A stretch of DNA of 36,466 nucleotides from Ruminococcus sp. (lineage in GTDB: Bacteria > Bacillota > Clostridia > Oscillospirales > Ruminococcaceae): contig JAAVHI010000031.1 of the NCBI GenBank assembly GCA_014799785.1, positions 5,217-41,682 on the forward strand, given 5' to 3'. The notes below the pieces were generated by a model. It was not told the origin of the DNA, searched no databases, and was given only the letters and a program-made list of their open reading frames with translations. The first letter of the stretch is position 1. The number at the start of each line of letters is the position of its first letter. This document shows positions 24,614 to 36,175 of the stretch, one piece after another. The position numbers were made by a program, and so were the translations under genes.

Positions 24614-26281
24614 ATGAAGAAGATAATAGAGTGTTCTTCAATTTATGCTATTGATTTTGCAGCAGTTATTTATAGTATTGTTAATGACTATGATGATGAA
24701 TATATATTATATATAAATGATGTTGCAGATACAAAATCTGAATACCGTAAATTTATTTCTAGGCTAGCGCTCCCCACACTTAATTGGGAGTTGGATCCTC
24801 AAGGACAACTTAGGCAAGTACATATTCCTATAGAGAATTTAACAAAGGATGAATTTATTAAAAATGTATGTAAAGCTTTTAATAGTTATATTGCAACAGA
24901 TTGGTTAAATGATAAAGATAATTATTTTATTGAATTTAAAAGTAAATTATATGAAAGGATATTAAAATGCAATGATTTTGGTATTGAAGCATACAAAGAA
25001 TTAATAAAATTAATTATTGAATTGGTTACTGGAAAGGAAGTAAATATTGCCAATTTTTCTGAGATACGGATTAAAGGCGATTATGGCCGTGCAAAAAAAT
25101 TTATGCATAATGTATATAATGATATATTAGCATTGCCTGTAGGAGATTTTAAATTTGTTAAAGGTGGGAAGATAGAAATATATGCTGATGATAAATGGAT
25201 TTCAATTGGTAAATTTAGTAAACAGAAAAAAATTTGTTTTTATGGCAATGATGGAAAAACATATTCTTTTAAAGAACTGCTATCAACAAAAAAAATAAGA
25301 TTTAGAGGTCCTTTGGAAACAGTATTTTTGTGTCAATATGGAATTTTGATTGATTTACCATGGTATTTGGATGCAGATATATCTGATAGTTCTAATTTTG
25401 AATATATAGGAGAAGAATACATAAGTCCTATATCAGTTGATTCGCTGAAGAGAGTTTCAAAAAAGGTAAATGGAGATGGCAATAGACTAGTCCCGAGCGG
25501 ATATTCATTAATTGAATATAAATCTGATAAGGTACTTAGATTATTAGAAAAACTGTATAATGAAGATGTAATAATACAATTAGAAGATTTAAGGGATTGG
25601 AAAAAATTAATAAATAATTATCCAGTAGCATTTCAAAAAATAGCCAAATCACAAACATCTGTACATGAACTGTGTAATATTTTGGTGAATTGTCGATTCA
25701 AAAAAATCACAAATGGTTTGTCATCTGAAAAAATAGTATATAAAAATTATATTACTTTAGGTGAAAATTTAGTGGAACTTTGTACGTTGATGAAGTCGTT
25801 GAGAATAATTAGCAATCGTAAATCCCCGTACTATTGTAAATTGGATTATATAAATAATTTTTATTTATCTATAGGTAAAGAACATTGTTTAAGTGAATTA
25901 TATACGGATGTTCTAATGATTTTAAATAAATGCTTAGATTTTTTTGCAGCATTTCAATATAAAACGGAGATTGTTCTAGATTGTAAACTGGAGCTAGAAA
26001 AAAAAGAGAAGGTATTTAAACAATTATTTTTGTGTTATGAGTATTTGTTTGATGATACGGAATTTTATCATAGTGTAAGTAAAATTGAAGGTAAATTAAA
26101 AAAGTGTTTGTATACGTATTATGAGTTAGCTACATTTATATCAGGTGTATTGTTAAAAGCAAATATTTTTGCTAGTTATTGTTTGTTGGGAAATGAATAT
26201 AATTGTTGTATTAAAGAAATTATTGCACAAAGAAAAATTAAAAAATTATATTTTAAACCAATATATATTGAAAGGAACTAA
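24614..26281 (+). CDS. Unrecognised 555-residue protein of the HD/GNAT/HAD operon
   Basis: I choose ATG 24614 (AGGTAGGG nine bases upstream); GTG 24605 is an alternative. No family or motif is recognised. There is no signal peptide or transmembrane segment. The N-terminal part is mixed alpha/beta (FAAVIYSIVNDYDDEYILYI, then ALPTLNWELDPQGQLRQVHI). The middle has a beta-rich patch (KGGKIEIYADDKWISIGKF, then KKICFYGNDGKTYSF). The C-terminal third is helical with several Cys and Leu-rich helices. It is centrally placed in the operon, 26 bases after the GNAT gene and four bases before the HAD gene, so it should be part of the same pathway or complex. It is the least known and perhaps defining member of the set. 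Confidence -1.
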   Translation: MKKIIECSSIYAIDFAAVIYSIVNDYDDEYILYINDVADTKSEYRKFISRLALPTLNWELDPQGQLRQVHIPIENLTKDEFIKNVCKAFNSYIATDWLNDKDNYFIEFKSKLYERILKCNDFGIEAYKELIKLIIELVTGKEVNIANFSEIRIKGDYGRAKKFMHNVYNDILALPVGDFKFVKGGKIEIYADDKWISIGKFSKQKKICFYGNDGKTYSFKELLSTKKIRFRGPLETVFLCQYGILIDLPWYLDADISDSSNFEYIGEEYISPISVDSLKRVSKKVNGDGNRLVPSGYSLIEYKSDKVLRLLEKLYNEDVIIQLEDLRDWKKLINNYPVAFQKIAKSQTSVHELCNILVNCRFKKITNGLSSEKIVYKNYITLGENLVELCTLMKSLRIISNRKSPYYCKLDYINNFYLSIGKEHCLSELYTDVLMILNKCLDFFAAFQYKTEIVLDCKLELEKKEKVFKQLFLCYEYLFDDTEFYHSVSKIEGKLKKCLYTYYELATFISGVLLKANIFASYCLLGNEYNCCIKEIIAQRKIKKLYFKPIYIERN

Positions 26282-26285
26282 TAAT

Positions 26286-26924
26286 ATGATAAAAGCAATA
26301 TTATTTGATTTAAATGGTGTTCTAATTGATTCAGAAGAATTAAACAGAGCGTCGTGGAAGATGGTATTTGAAAATTATGGTCTAAATTTTAGTGAAAAGT
26401 TATATACACAGTTAATTGATGGTAGAATAACAAAAGAAATAGCACAGGAATTTGTTGGTGAAGAAAAAATTAGAGATTTTGTAGAGTTAAAGGATAGATT
26501 ATGGTATGATTTGTTTGCAGAGAGAGGAATGACTATTTTTGATGATACAATACCATTTTTGACAGAACTAAAAAGTCAAAATATTAAAACAGCAATAATT
26601 ACATCTAGTAGAAAAGTTAAATATATTTTAGACTATTTGAATATGTCACAGTATTTTGATGCAGTTATTGGTGGTGAAGAGATTACCTGTGGCAAACCAA
26701 ATCCGGAAATAGTTTTAAAAGCAATAAATCTTTTAAATATGGATGCCTCAGAAGTAGCTTTGGTTGAAGATTCAGTTGCTGGATTAGAGGCGGGAAGAAA
26801 GGCAGGAGTCTATTGCATTGCCATTAAAAGGAATGCAAAGAATGTGTTTGCTGAATATGACCAGCTGATTAATAATTTAAGTGAAATAAAATTAAATAAG
26901 GAGGTAAATCATGAGCAGATTTAG
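26286..26924 (+). CDS. HAD-superfamily hydrolase, beta-phosphoglucomutase-like, with DxN motif I
   Basis: A 212-residue protein, ATG 26286 after AAAGGAA; the longer frame upstream overlaps the previous gene. Motif I is LFDLNGVLIDSE (nucleophile Asp8, but Asn10 where most phosphatases and mutases have Asp). A helical cap is at about 15-80. Motif II is AIITSSRKVK, motif III Lys is in CGKPNPEI, and motif IV is VALVEDSVAGLEAG. The fold and order match the beta-phosphoglucomutase/phosphatase subfamily. Asp+2 normally acts as acid/base, so Asn predicts altered chemistry or slowed turnover. The next gene starts 14 bases before this one ends, and the operon reads as coupled. The substrate, probably a small phosphate ester, is unknown. 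Confidence -1.
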   Translation: MIKAILFDLNGVLIDSEELNRASWKMVFENYGLNFSEKLYTQLIDGRITKEIAQEFVGEEKIRDFVELKDRLWYDLFAERGMTIFDDTIPFLTELKSQNIKTAIITSSRKVKYILDYLNMSQYFDAVIGGEEITCGKPNPEIVLKAINLLNMDASEVALVEDSVAGLEAGRKAGVYCIAIKRNAKNVFAEYDQLINNLSEIKLNKEVNHEQI

Positions 26925-27690
26925 ATTTATTGAGAAAGGGCTTTGTTGTGATGTCTATTATAACAAAAAGAGGAATATTGATAAATGTGCATTGTTTTTG
27001 TATGGCTTTCCAGCTACTATAGGGTCAAATAGTTTGACAGAGGTATTAGTTGATAGAGGGTATACAGTTTTACATCCCCATTATTACGGAACGTATGACA
27101 GTATAGGTGATTTTTCACCACAATCAGCCTTTGAAACAGTGAAAACCATTGTTGATATTGTTAAAAATTCATTAGTAAAAAATTTGAAGAGTGGTTCAAT
27201 GTACAAATTACCAAACACAATTTCGATTTGTGTGGGTTATAGTTTTGGCGCATATGTTTTAAGGCATTCAGTACAATATTTAAAGGATTTGGAGGAAGTG
27301 CTTTTATTTTCACCAGTTATGAGTAATAATCCAACAAATAAATTATGTTGGGTCAATGAAAACGGACAAAAGCATTTAAATTATGTTATAAACACACGTC
27401 CATTCACTTATAGAATAAAAGATAAGGATACATGGATAAAGAATTATGTTAATGATATATATGTTGAAAAAAAACTTGAAGAAAATAATATTAAGAATGT
27501 TTTATGGTTTTATGGAAAAAATGATGATGCAATGATAGAAAACCAAATTAAAGAAAAATACTTGGTTTCGACAAAGGAATGTTTAAGCCTTAATGCTAAT
27601 GTAGCTATTTATTGTATAGATGATGGGGATCATGGAATAAATACTTTGATAAATAATGAAACAATAGGGATACTAGATTCTGTTCTTTGA
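26911..27690 (+). CDS. Alpha/beta hydrolase
   Basis: A 259-residue protein, ATG 26911 after AAGGAGG inside the end of the HAD gene. The nucleophile elbow is GYSFGAY (Ser111), the oxyanion strand is CALFLYGFPATIGSN, the acid is probably Asp205 or Asp206 in WFYGKNDDAMIE, and the His is 241 in DDGDHGINTL. The fold order is right for a complete catalytic triad, with a cap region at about 140-185. There is no signal peptide, so it acts in the cytoplasm as an esterase, thioesterase or amidase. It is last in the five-gene operon, followed by degenerate repeats. Together with GNAT and HAD enzymes it suggests small-molecule processing, or decoding of a signal made or destroyed by the HD protein. Confidence -1.
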   Translation: MSRFRFIEKGLCCDVYYNKKRNIDKCALFLYGFPATIGSNSLTEVLVDRGYTVLHPHYYGTYDSIGDFSPQSAFETVKTIVDIVKNSLVKNLKSGSMYKLPNTISICVGYSFGAYVLRHSVQYLKDLEEVLLFSPVMSNNPTNKLCWVNENGQKHLNYVINTRPFTYRIKDKDTWIKNYVNDIYVEKKLEENNIKNVLWFYGKNDDAMIENQIKEKYLVSTKECLSLNANVAIYCIDDGDHGINTLINNETIGILDSVL

Positions 27691-27693
27691 TAG

Positions 27694-27740
27694 TTGAATC
27701 ACCTGTTGAAGTCTGCTCACACGGTTTGGAAACCGACAGA
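27694..27740 (+). repeat. Imperfect direct repeat, copy 1
   Basis: It begins TTGAATCACCTGTTGAAG and continues TCTGCTCACACGGTTTGGA. A related copy lies 148 bases downstream (27842-27888). The copies share the start exactly and differ at scattered, mostly transition, positions, which suggests an old duplicated element end. Confidence -1.
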
Positions 27741-27841
27741 TAATTTATTTTACAATATAGCAAAACCTCTTTAAATTGGAAATAAAAAGCCAAAAGTACT
27801 GAAACTTGAATTTCTTTATGCCAAATTTGAACTGGGGAAAA

Positions 27842-27888
27842 TTGAATCACCTATCGGAATCTGCCCCCACAGTCCGGACAACGGTATG
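27842..27888 (+). repeat. Imperfect direct repeat, copy 2
   Basis: It begins TTGAATCACCTATCGGAA and continues TCTGCCCCCACAGTCCGGA. It is the partner of the copy at 27694. The A+T-rich DNA between and after the two (to 28088) has no gene; it may be debris of insertion sequences. Confidence -1.
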
Positions 27889-28088
27889 TGATTTTTGTGA
27901 AAACTTATTTTAAGATGTTTTCTAGGTTATCATATTTGAAATTTAAAATAGACACTTAAAACAAAACAATCTAAAACCGGGAATAAAAAATGAAAAAGGA
28001 ATAAATCTGAACCCAAATAGCTTGTTTTGAAATGTATGAAATCCTTGTAATAGTGAGAAACGTTATAAAATAGTCTTTTTTGAGTGTG

Positions 28089-28234
28089 TCACTTATGGCG
28101 TTCATGATATTTAATTTCTTTCTTTGAAGGTGTTTTGTAACCGTTTTTAGTATGCAGACGTTGTTCATTGTAAAAAGTCATATAGTTATCAATTGCCGTT
28201 CTAAGTTCTTTCTCAGAACGGTATTTAGTTCTAT
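28089..28234 (-). pseudogene. IS3-family transposase C-terminal remnant
   Basis: The minus strand encodes RTKYRSEKELRTAIDNY and MTFYNEQRLHTKNGYKTPSKKE, the C-terminal end of IS3-type integrase-core transposases (FYN-x-x-R-x-H pattern), then a stop at 28089. Homology ends at about 28233, six bases before the ribosome-binding site of the next + strand gene. The rest of the transposase and its inverted repeats are absent, so it is a dead fragment. Confidence -1.
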
Positions 28235-28254
28235 ATAAAAAGGAGATATTGCAA

Positions 28255-29244
28255 ATGGAAACATTGAATAAACAAATAATTGGAGAAAACATTCCGATTT
28301 TTATCAGGGAGTCTTTGGATGATACGGGCGATCACCGTTGCATAAATCATTCTCCGGATATCATCGTACAGAAAATCAAGCTTTCGGATCCTATCAAATA
28401 TTTGGTAAATACATATTCATCTGATATCAGCCAAGACGGTGACGGCTCGGGAAAAATGTATATTTATGTTCGTTTTAAAAATACATCAAAGTATTCTGTT
28501 GAGAATTTTTATATTCATTTATATCGAAACCACCTCGGCTTGTACAATGCTCCTTCCGATTGGAAAAATTATGAGCTGAGGACAGAGGATGGAACCCCCG
28601 CAAAAATATCGTCTGTTGCTCCTGGAGAAATTGGCGTGAGCCCTGCGTTTGTTTACGAAAACCTTAACGTAGGTATTCATCCAAATTGTTTTGTGGCCGT
28701 TGCAACAAAGGAAAAAAATCCTGACTTTTCTTCTATAAATAACAATAATAAATATAAAGAATGGATAGATCAAAAAAATGTTGCTGCGCGAAATGTCAGT
28801 GTAAGACAGTTCCCTAAAGGGCGCAGTGAGCAATTTATCAAAATATCTAATATAGAAGATAATGATGTATCGGTAGGACTTTACGTTTTAGTGCAAGGTA
28901 AAACTCCGTCGGGAACAAAATACGGCATACAAAATGATGAATTGGGTATAAAAGATGAATACATTTTTATCAAAGAAGATAATAAATCATCTTACATTTT
29001 TTTGACAGCAATCTTACCCGCAAAGTATTCGGGAGAGCTTTTGGTTTGGAGCGAGGTTCCCGAAAGCGGAACAGCCGATATACTGGTTACCTTTTGGAAA
29101 ATGGAAAATGCAATTAATGGTAAACTTGAACAATGCGCTGTATATATAAACAATATGCTTACAGACGGTGATAAAAAGGAATATTTCTTTAAAGACGAGT
29201 TACATTTATTAGGTGGCTGCAATGTTATAAATATAGTGGAATGA
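28255..29244 (+). CDS. Beta-rich protein of unknown function, partner of LamG-like protein
   Basis: A 329-residue protein, ATG 28255 eight bases after AAGGAGA. There is no signal peptide or membrane segment. Bases about 28390-28800 encode a beta-sandwich-like domain (KMYIYVRFKNTSKYSVENFYI, ISSVAPGEIGVSPAFVYENL) reminiscent of CARDB-type adhesive domains. A second similar stretch follows (DNDVSVGLYVLVQGK, SYIFLTAILPAKYSGELLVW). I recognise no named family. Its stop lies nine bases before the next start, so the two genes form an operon. Without a Sec signal, it would be cytosolic or exported by another route together with its neighbour. The role is unknown; a structural subunit or adaptor is a guess. 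Confidence -1.
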   Translation: METLNKQIIGENIPIFIRESLDDTGDHRCINHSPDIIVQKIKLSDPIKYLVNTYSSDISQDGDGSGKMYIYVRFKNTSKYSVENFYIHLYRNHLGLYNAPSDWKNYELRTEDGTPAKISSVAPGEIGVSPAFVYENLNVGIHPNCFVAVATKEKNPDFSSINNNNKYKEWIDQKNVAARNVSVRQFPKGRSEQFIKISNIEDNDVSVGLYVLVQGKTPSGTKYGIQNDELGIKDEYIFIKEDNKSSYIFLTAILPAKYSGELLVWSEVPESGTADILVTFWKMENAINGKLEQCAVYINNMLTDGDKKEYFFKDELHLLGGCNVINIVE

Positions 29245-29253
29245 GGACTTTTA

Positions 29254-32742
<3,489 letters not shown>

Positions 32743-32913
32743 AAATATAGCTTAACAATTGTGAAGCATCTGTAGAAATCTTAAATCACAAAAATTGAAA
32801 CAGACTGTGCAGACGAGAATTATCAACAAATTTGAAGCATTTCACAATAAAGCAAGAAATTTATTTTTATAGTTTGCAAAGCCCAAAATTATGTCAAAGT
32901 CACTTTCAAAGCA

Positions 32914-32942
32914 TTGACTTTTGTTAAAAAATATATTATTAT
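32914..32942 (+). promoter_or_regulatory. Promoter of the DUF6615 gene
   Basis: TTGACT (32914-32919), 17 bases, TATTAT (32937-32942), placed 22 bases before the start codon and just ahead of AAAGGTGG. It gives this gene its own transcription unit after a 220-base gap. Confidence -1.
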
Positions 32943-32964
32943 AATATTAAAGGTGGTGCTAATT

Positions 32965-33795
32965 ATGCCATTTCATAGTACGTCAGCATATATTCACAGG
33001 TGGCTGCAAAGTCAATCGGCTGTAAAAGAAGAATCAATAACTGACTGGCTTCTTTTCAATATTTCACAACAAACTGACATGGTATACTATAAAACATTTA
33101 CTCGAAACGAGGAAGCTGTTAACGGAAGCGATTGGGAATGGTGGATCATTGCGGATGGAAATTTTGGAATACAGGCTTATCGCTTTTTGGTTCAAGCAAA
33201 AAAAATTAAATCAAAAGCTGACAACTATCCGCTGTTATCATATAGCAATAGAAATGGTATGCAAATTGATTTATTAATTAAATCCGCTGAAAATAAAAAT
33301 GCTATGCCGCTGTATGCATATTATTCATGTTGTAAACCTGACATTAATAATCAGATAACAAATATTGATTATATTAGTGAAGAGTTGTTAAAATGGTGTC
33401 AGGATTGTTTAAACGGATGTTTTTTTGCATCAGCTTTTGCAGTAAAAAATTACGTTTTTAATAAACCTAAACGAATTATATATGATAATAAACTGATAGA
33501 TCGTTCTTTTGGATTATCATTGTTAGACTTACTATTTAGCAGTGAAACTAAAAGTGTTTGCAAAACATTTGAAAATTTAAATGAACATTTTATTCATAGC
33601 TCCAAATTAAATAATAATAATAATAATACCGAAAATGACCGAGGAATTATTTATCACCTAAAGGATATACCTTCTTATGTGAAAGTATTAATTGAAAGAA
33701 GTGATAACTTAGATTGGTATGAAAATGAATTTCACAGTGATATTAAAAACTTATCAGGAGTAGCAATAATTGATGCGAGAGGAAATTGCGATTAA
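32965..33795 (+). CDS. DUF6615-family protein, PD-(D/E)XK nuclease-like
   Basis: A 276-residue protein. ATG 32965 is chosen for AAAGGTGGTG upstream; the longer frame begins inside the promoter. The N-terminal half shows what I remember as DUF6615: KEESITDWLLFNIS, then NEEAVNGSDWEWWI (Glu49, Glu50, Asp56, Glu58), FLVQAKKI (Gln77, Lys79) and later QIDLLIKSAE with MPLYAYYSC. The Asp/Glu ahead of Q-x-K is the active-site layout of restriction-endonuclease-like folds. It should be a cytosolic nuclease or nuclease-like protein. A run of six Asn codons (33610-33627) marks a linker to a divergent C-terminus. It stands alone under its own promoter, next to a dGTPase-like gene. A defence role is inference; the motif reading is by eye. 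Confidence -1.
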   Translation: MPFHSTSAYIHRWLQSQSAVKEESITDWLLFNISQQTDMVYYKTFTRNEEAVNGSDWEWWIIADGNFGIQAYRFLVQAKKIKSKADNYPLLSYSNRNGMQIDLLIKSAENKNAMPLYAYYSCCKPDINNQITNIDYISEELLKWCQDCLNGCFFASAFAVKNYVFNKPKRIIYDNKLIDRSFGLSLLDLLFSSETKSVCKTFENLNEHFIHSSKLNNNNNNTENDRGIIYHLKDIPSYVKVLIERSDNLDWYENEFHSDIKNLSGVAIIDARGNCD

Positions 33796-33906
33796 ATCTT
33801 AATTTTTCATTATTATAATTGGGTACTGTCATATATATGTTTAAACCAATAAAAATGTTAAGAGTTTCATGACCTTATATTAAACGTTATTTTTGATAAC
33901 AAGTAA

Positions 33907-33935
33907 TTGTAGGTATGACTTATTATATATAAAAT
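33907..33935 (+). promoter_or_regulatory. Weak promoter candidate for the dGTPase-like gene
   Basis: TTGTAG (33907-33912), 17 bases, TAAAAT (33930-33935). The match is modest. A 13-codon frame (ATG 33952, MTTYNNKTKRRLL) follows, and its TGA overlaps the ATG at 33990, so the next gene could be translationally coupled to a leader peptide. Confidence -1.
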
Positions 33936-33989
33936 AATACGGGAATTTAAAATGACAACATACAACAATAAAACTAAACGGAGGCTTTT

Positions 33990-35864
33990 ATGAATAAAAA
34001 AGTAATTTTTATTAAATTAAAAAATATGGTTTGTACGCGAATTGAATATTTTGAAGAATCATTTGATTCTTTTATAAACGGTGAGGTCGGTATAAACTAT
34101 TATAATTTTCCCATGGATCAGGATACGTCTTATATCAGTGAATTGGAGGACGGCGATGAGTATTATTTTTTTGCATCGGTTTATGATTATGATCAAGAAA
34201 ATAACGGTATTGTATTTATCAAATCTTTTTTAGGTGTCGGAAAGTTTAGCCTTAACAACAAAAGCTTGAAGATTACAACGAAATACAACAGCAACGAAAA
34301 CACCATGCTCAGAAGCTTGAGAGAATTATCAGCTTTGAATATTAACGAAGACTTTGCTGAAGGTGAGTATGTTACAATAGAAGAATCAGAGTATTTATTT
34401 AATCAGATTGACTTTATTCTTAATGACGTATATGTATGTGAAAAAACTAACAGAAGTTATGATACAATTGATTCCGAAGAAAATCTTCATCCATTTGCGC
34501 AAAGAAATGAATACTGCCGCAGACAGTATAATTTTAGGAAACCGCAGCAAAACAGAGGGGAATTTCAGCGTGATTATGAACGTATAGTTCATTCAAAAGC
34601 TTTCAGACGAATGGTTGATAAGGCACAGGTTTTCAGTGCTTCAAAAGGCGATTATTACCGTACTCGAATGACGCATTCCCAGGCTGTTGCTCAAATTGCC
34701 AGAGGAATCGCCTCCGAATTAAATCTTAATCTTGTTTTGACCGAAGCAATCGCTTTGGGACATGATATAGGTCATACTCCGTTTGGTCATCAGGGTGAAA
34801 GAACGCTTAATGATATTTTAAATAACAAAATTAAAATAATTAAAAATTGTAATTTGTTTAGCGATCATTTTGGAGGATTTAAGCATAATTATCAGTCTGT
34901 ACGCGTTGCCTCGCAGCTTGAAGAGCAGTATTTTGAAATTGAGGGAATGGATCTGAGCTATCAGACATTAGAGGGTATGCTCAAGCATACAAAGCTTAAA
35001 CGGGAAGAATATAAACTTGATGAATTTATAAAAGACGATAACGCTGAAAATGAATTGTATTTTGACAATGATTTCTGCTCAACATTAGAGGGACAGATCG
35101 TTGCTGTTGCAGATGAAATTGCTCAAAGAGGTCATGATCTGGATGACGCGTTATCTTCCGGAATAATGTCGCTTGATGACTTTAAGAAGAATATGACATT
35201 TAAAAAGGTGCAAAGCCTTGAAGAAAAAATTGAAGCTCTAACAAATGAGATGAGTAATGCAAATAATCTGCACAGAAAATTTTCAGATGTAAATGAGCTT
35301 ATGAACAGTAGAATTGTTTCAACTATCATTGCATATTTTATAAATGATGTCATTGTTGCATCAAAGGAAAGAATTGAAAATTATTCTGCTGATAGTTTTA
35401 GAGATAATGGATTTACGGTTGATGAAAAGCTTATTGATTTCTCGGAAGAAGCGCTTAAAGTAAGCCAGTTTCTGGAAACGATTATTACAAATAATGTAAT
35501 TAACAGCCCTGAAATTGCATTGTTTGACAACAACGGCGCAACAATTGTAAACAGCTTATTTAAAGCATATTACAACGATCCCAGACTGCTGCATAAGGGA
35601 ACTCAACGCAGAATTTATGTGGAAACTCGTCGTTTTACACAAAATGTTGTAGATTTTGAATTTGGAAATCATGCGGTTATTCGAGATGAAATTCAAAAGA
35701 TTACAAAGGCTGATTTGGAAAATCAAGACGAAATTCCCTTGGAACTTTATGATGAATACTTTACTAAGCGAAGGATTCTTGTCCGTAATATTTGTGATTT
35801 TATTTCGGGAATGACTGATACTTATGCTATTAATGAGTATAGGCGGATTGAAAAACAGTTGTGA
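33990..35864 (+). CDS. dgt: dGTP triphosphohydrolase family protein with N-terminal extension
   Basis: A 624-residue protein, ATG 33990 after ACGGAGG. Residues from about 170 match dGTPase-type HD proteins: FQRDYERIVHSKAFRRM, TRMTHSQAVAQIARGIA (His229), ALGHDIGHTPFGHQGE (His258, Asp259) and VAVADEIAQRGHDLDD (Asp375). All metal-binding residues are present, so it is probably active, releasing triphosphate from dNTPs in the cytoplasm. The first 150 residues are an extra acidic, beta-rich domain not typical of the family (EDGDEYYFFASVYDYDQE). Housekeeping dGTPases usually lack it, and family members that deplete dNTPs can block phage replication. Next to a nuclease-like gene and an integrase, an antiviral role is plausible. 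Family call is firm; role is inferred. Confidence -1.
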   Translation: MNKKVIFIKLKNMVCTRIEYFEESFDSFINGEVGINYYNFPMDQDTSYISELEDGDEYYFFASVYDYDQENNGIVFIKSFLGVGKFSLNNKSLKITTKYNSNENTMLRSLRELSALNINEDFAEGEYVTIEESEYLFNQIDFILNDVYVCEKTNRSYDTIDSEENLHPFAQRNEYCRRQYNFRKPQQNRGEFQRDYERIVHSKAFRRMVDKAQVFSASKGDYYRTRMTHSQAVAQIARGIASELNLNLVLTEAIALGHDIGHTPFGHQGERTLNDILNNKIKIIKNCNLFSDHFGGFKHNYQSVRVASQLEEQYFEIEGMDLSYQTLEGMLKHTKLKREEYKLDEFIKDDNAENELYFDNDFCSTLEGQIVAVADEIAQRGHDLDDALSSGIMSLDDFKKNMTFKKVQSLEEKIEALTNEMSNANNLHRKFSDVNELMNSRIVSTIIAYFINDVIVASKERIENYSADSFRDNGFTVDEKLIDFSEEALKVSQFLETIITNNVINSPEIALFDNNGATIVNSLFKAYYNDPRLLHKGTQRRIYVETRRFTQNVVDFEFGNHAVIRDEIQKITKADLENQDEIPLELYDEYFTKRRILVRNICDFISGMTDTYAINEYRRIEKQL

Positions 35865-36023
35865 ATGAATTAAGTGTATAAAGTTTATCATAAAGGTTTG
35901 TACAATTAAAGTCTTGTTTTAAGAATTTAAAGAATGTCCATTTTAACACATTTGAAGTTTGAAATTTTTTGTCTATATTTATATAGCAATGATAAAAAAT
36001 CTTTTTTCCTATACAAATACATT
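35865..36023. other. Short non-coding gap
   Basis: A+T-rich DNA between the dGTPase-like gene and its terminator. I see no gene, RNA or repeat in it. Confidence -1.
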
Positions 36024-36073
36024 ATCATCTCCGCAAAGCCCGTAAAATAGGCGTTTGCGGAGATGATTTTTTG
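36024..36073 (+). terminator. Strong intrinsic terminator
   Basis: ATCATCTCCGCAAA (36024-36037) pairs with TTTGCGGAGATGAT (36054-36067), and TTTTTT follows. It ends + strand transcription from the dGTPase-like gene and separates it from the convergent integrase gene. Confidence -1.
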
Positions 36074-36087
36074 TTTTCAGCCGCATT

Positions 36088-36130
36088 TGGTCATTGAATG
36101 GTCTTTATTTAAAAAATTTTCTAATGACCA
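36088..36130. repeat. Inverted repeat beside the integrase gene
   Basis: TGGTCATT (36088-36095) and AATGACCA (36123-36130), with a nearby extra AATGGTC. The site lies just past the 3' end of the integrase gene, where arm-type or attachment sites are often found. The call is weak. Confidence -1.
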
Positions 36131-36175
36131 TTAAAAAATAAATATTCCTTCTGTAACTTTATGTAACTTGTGATA

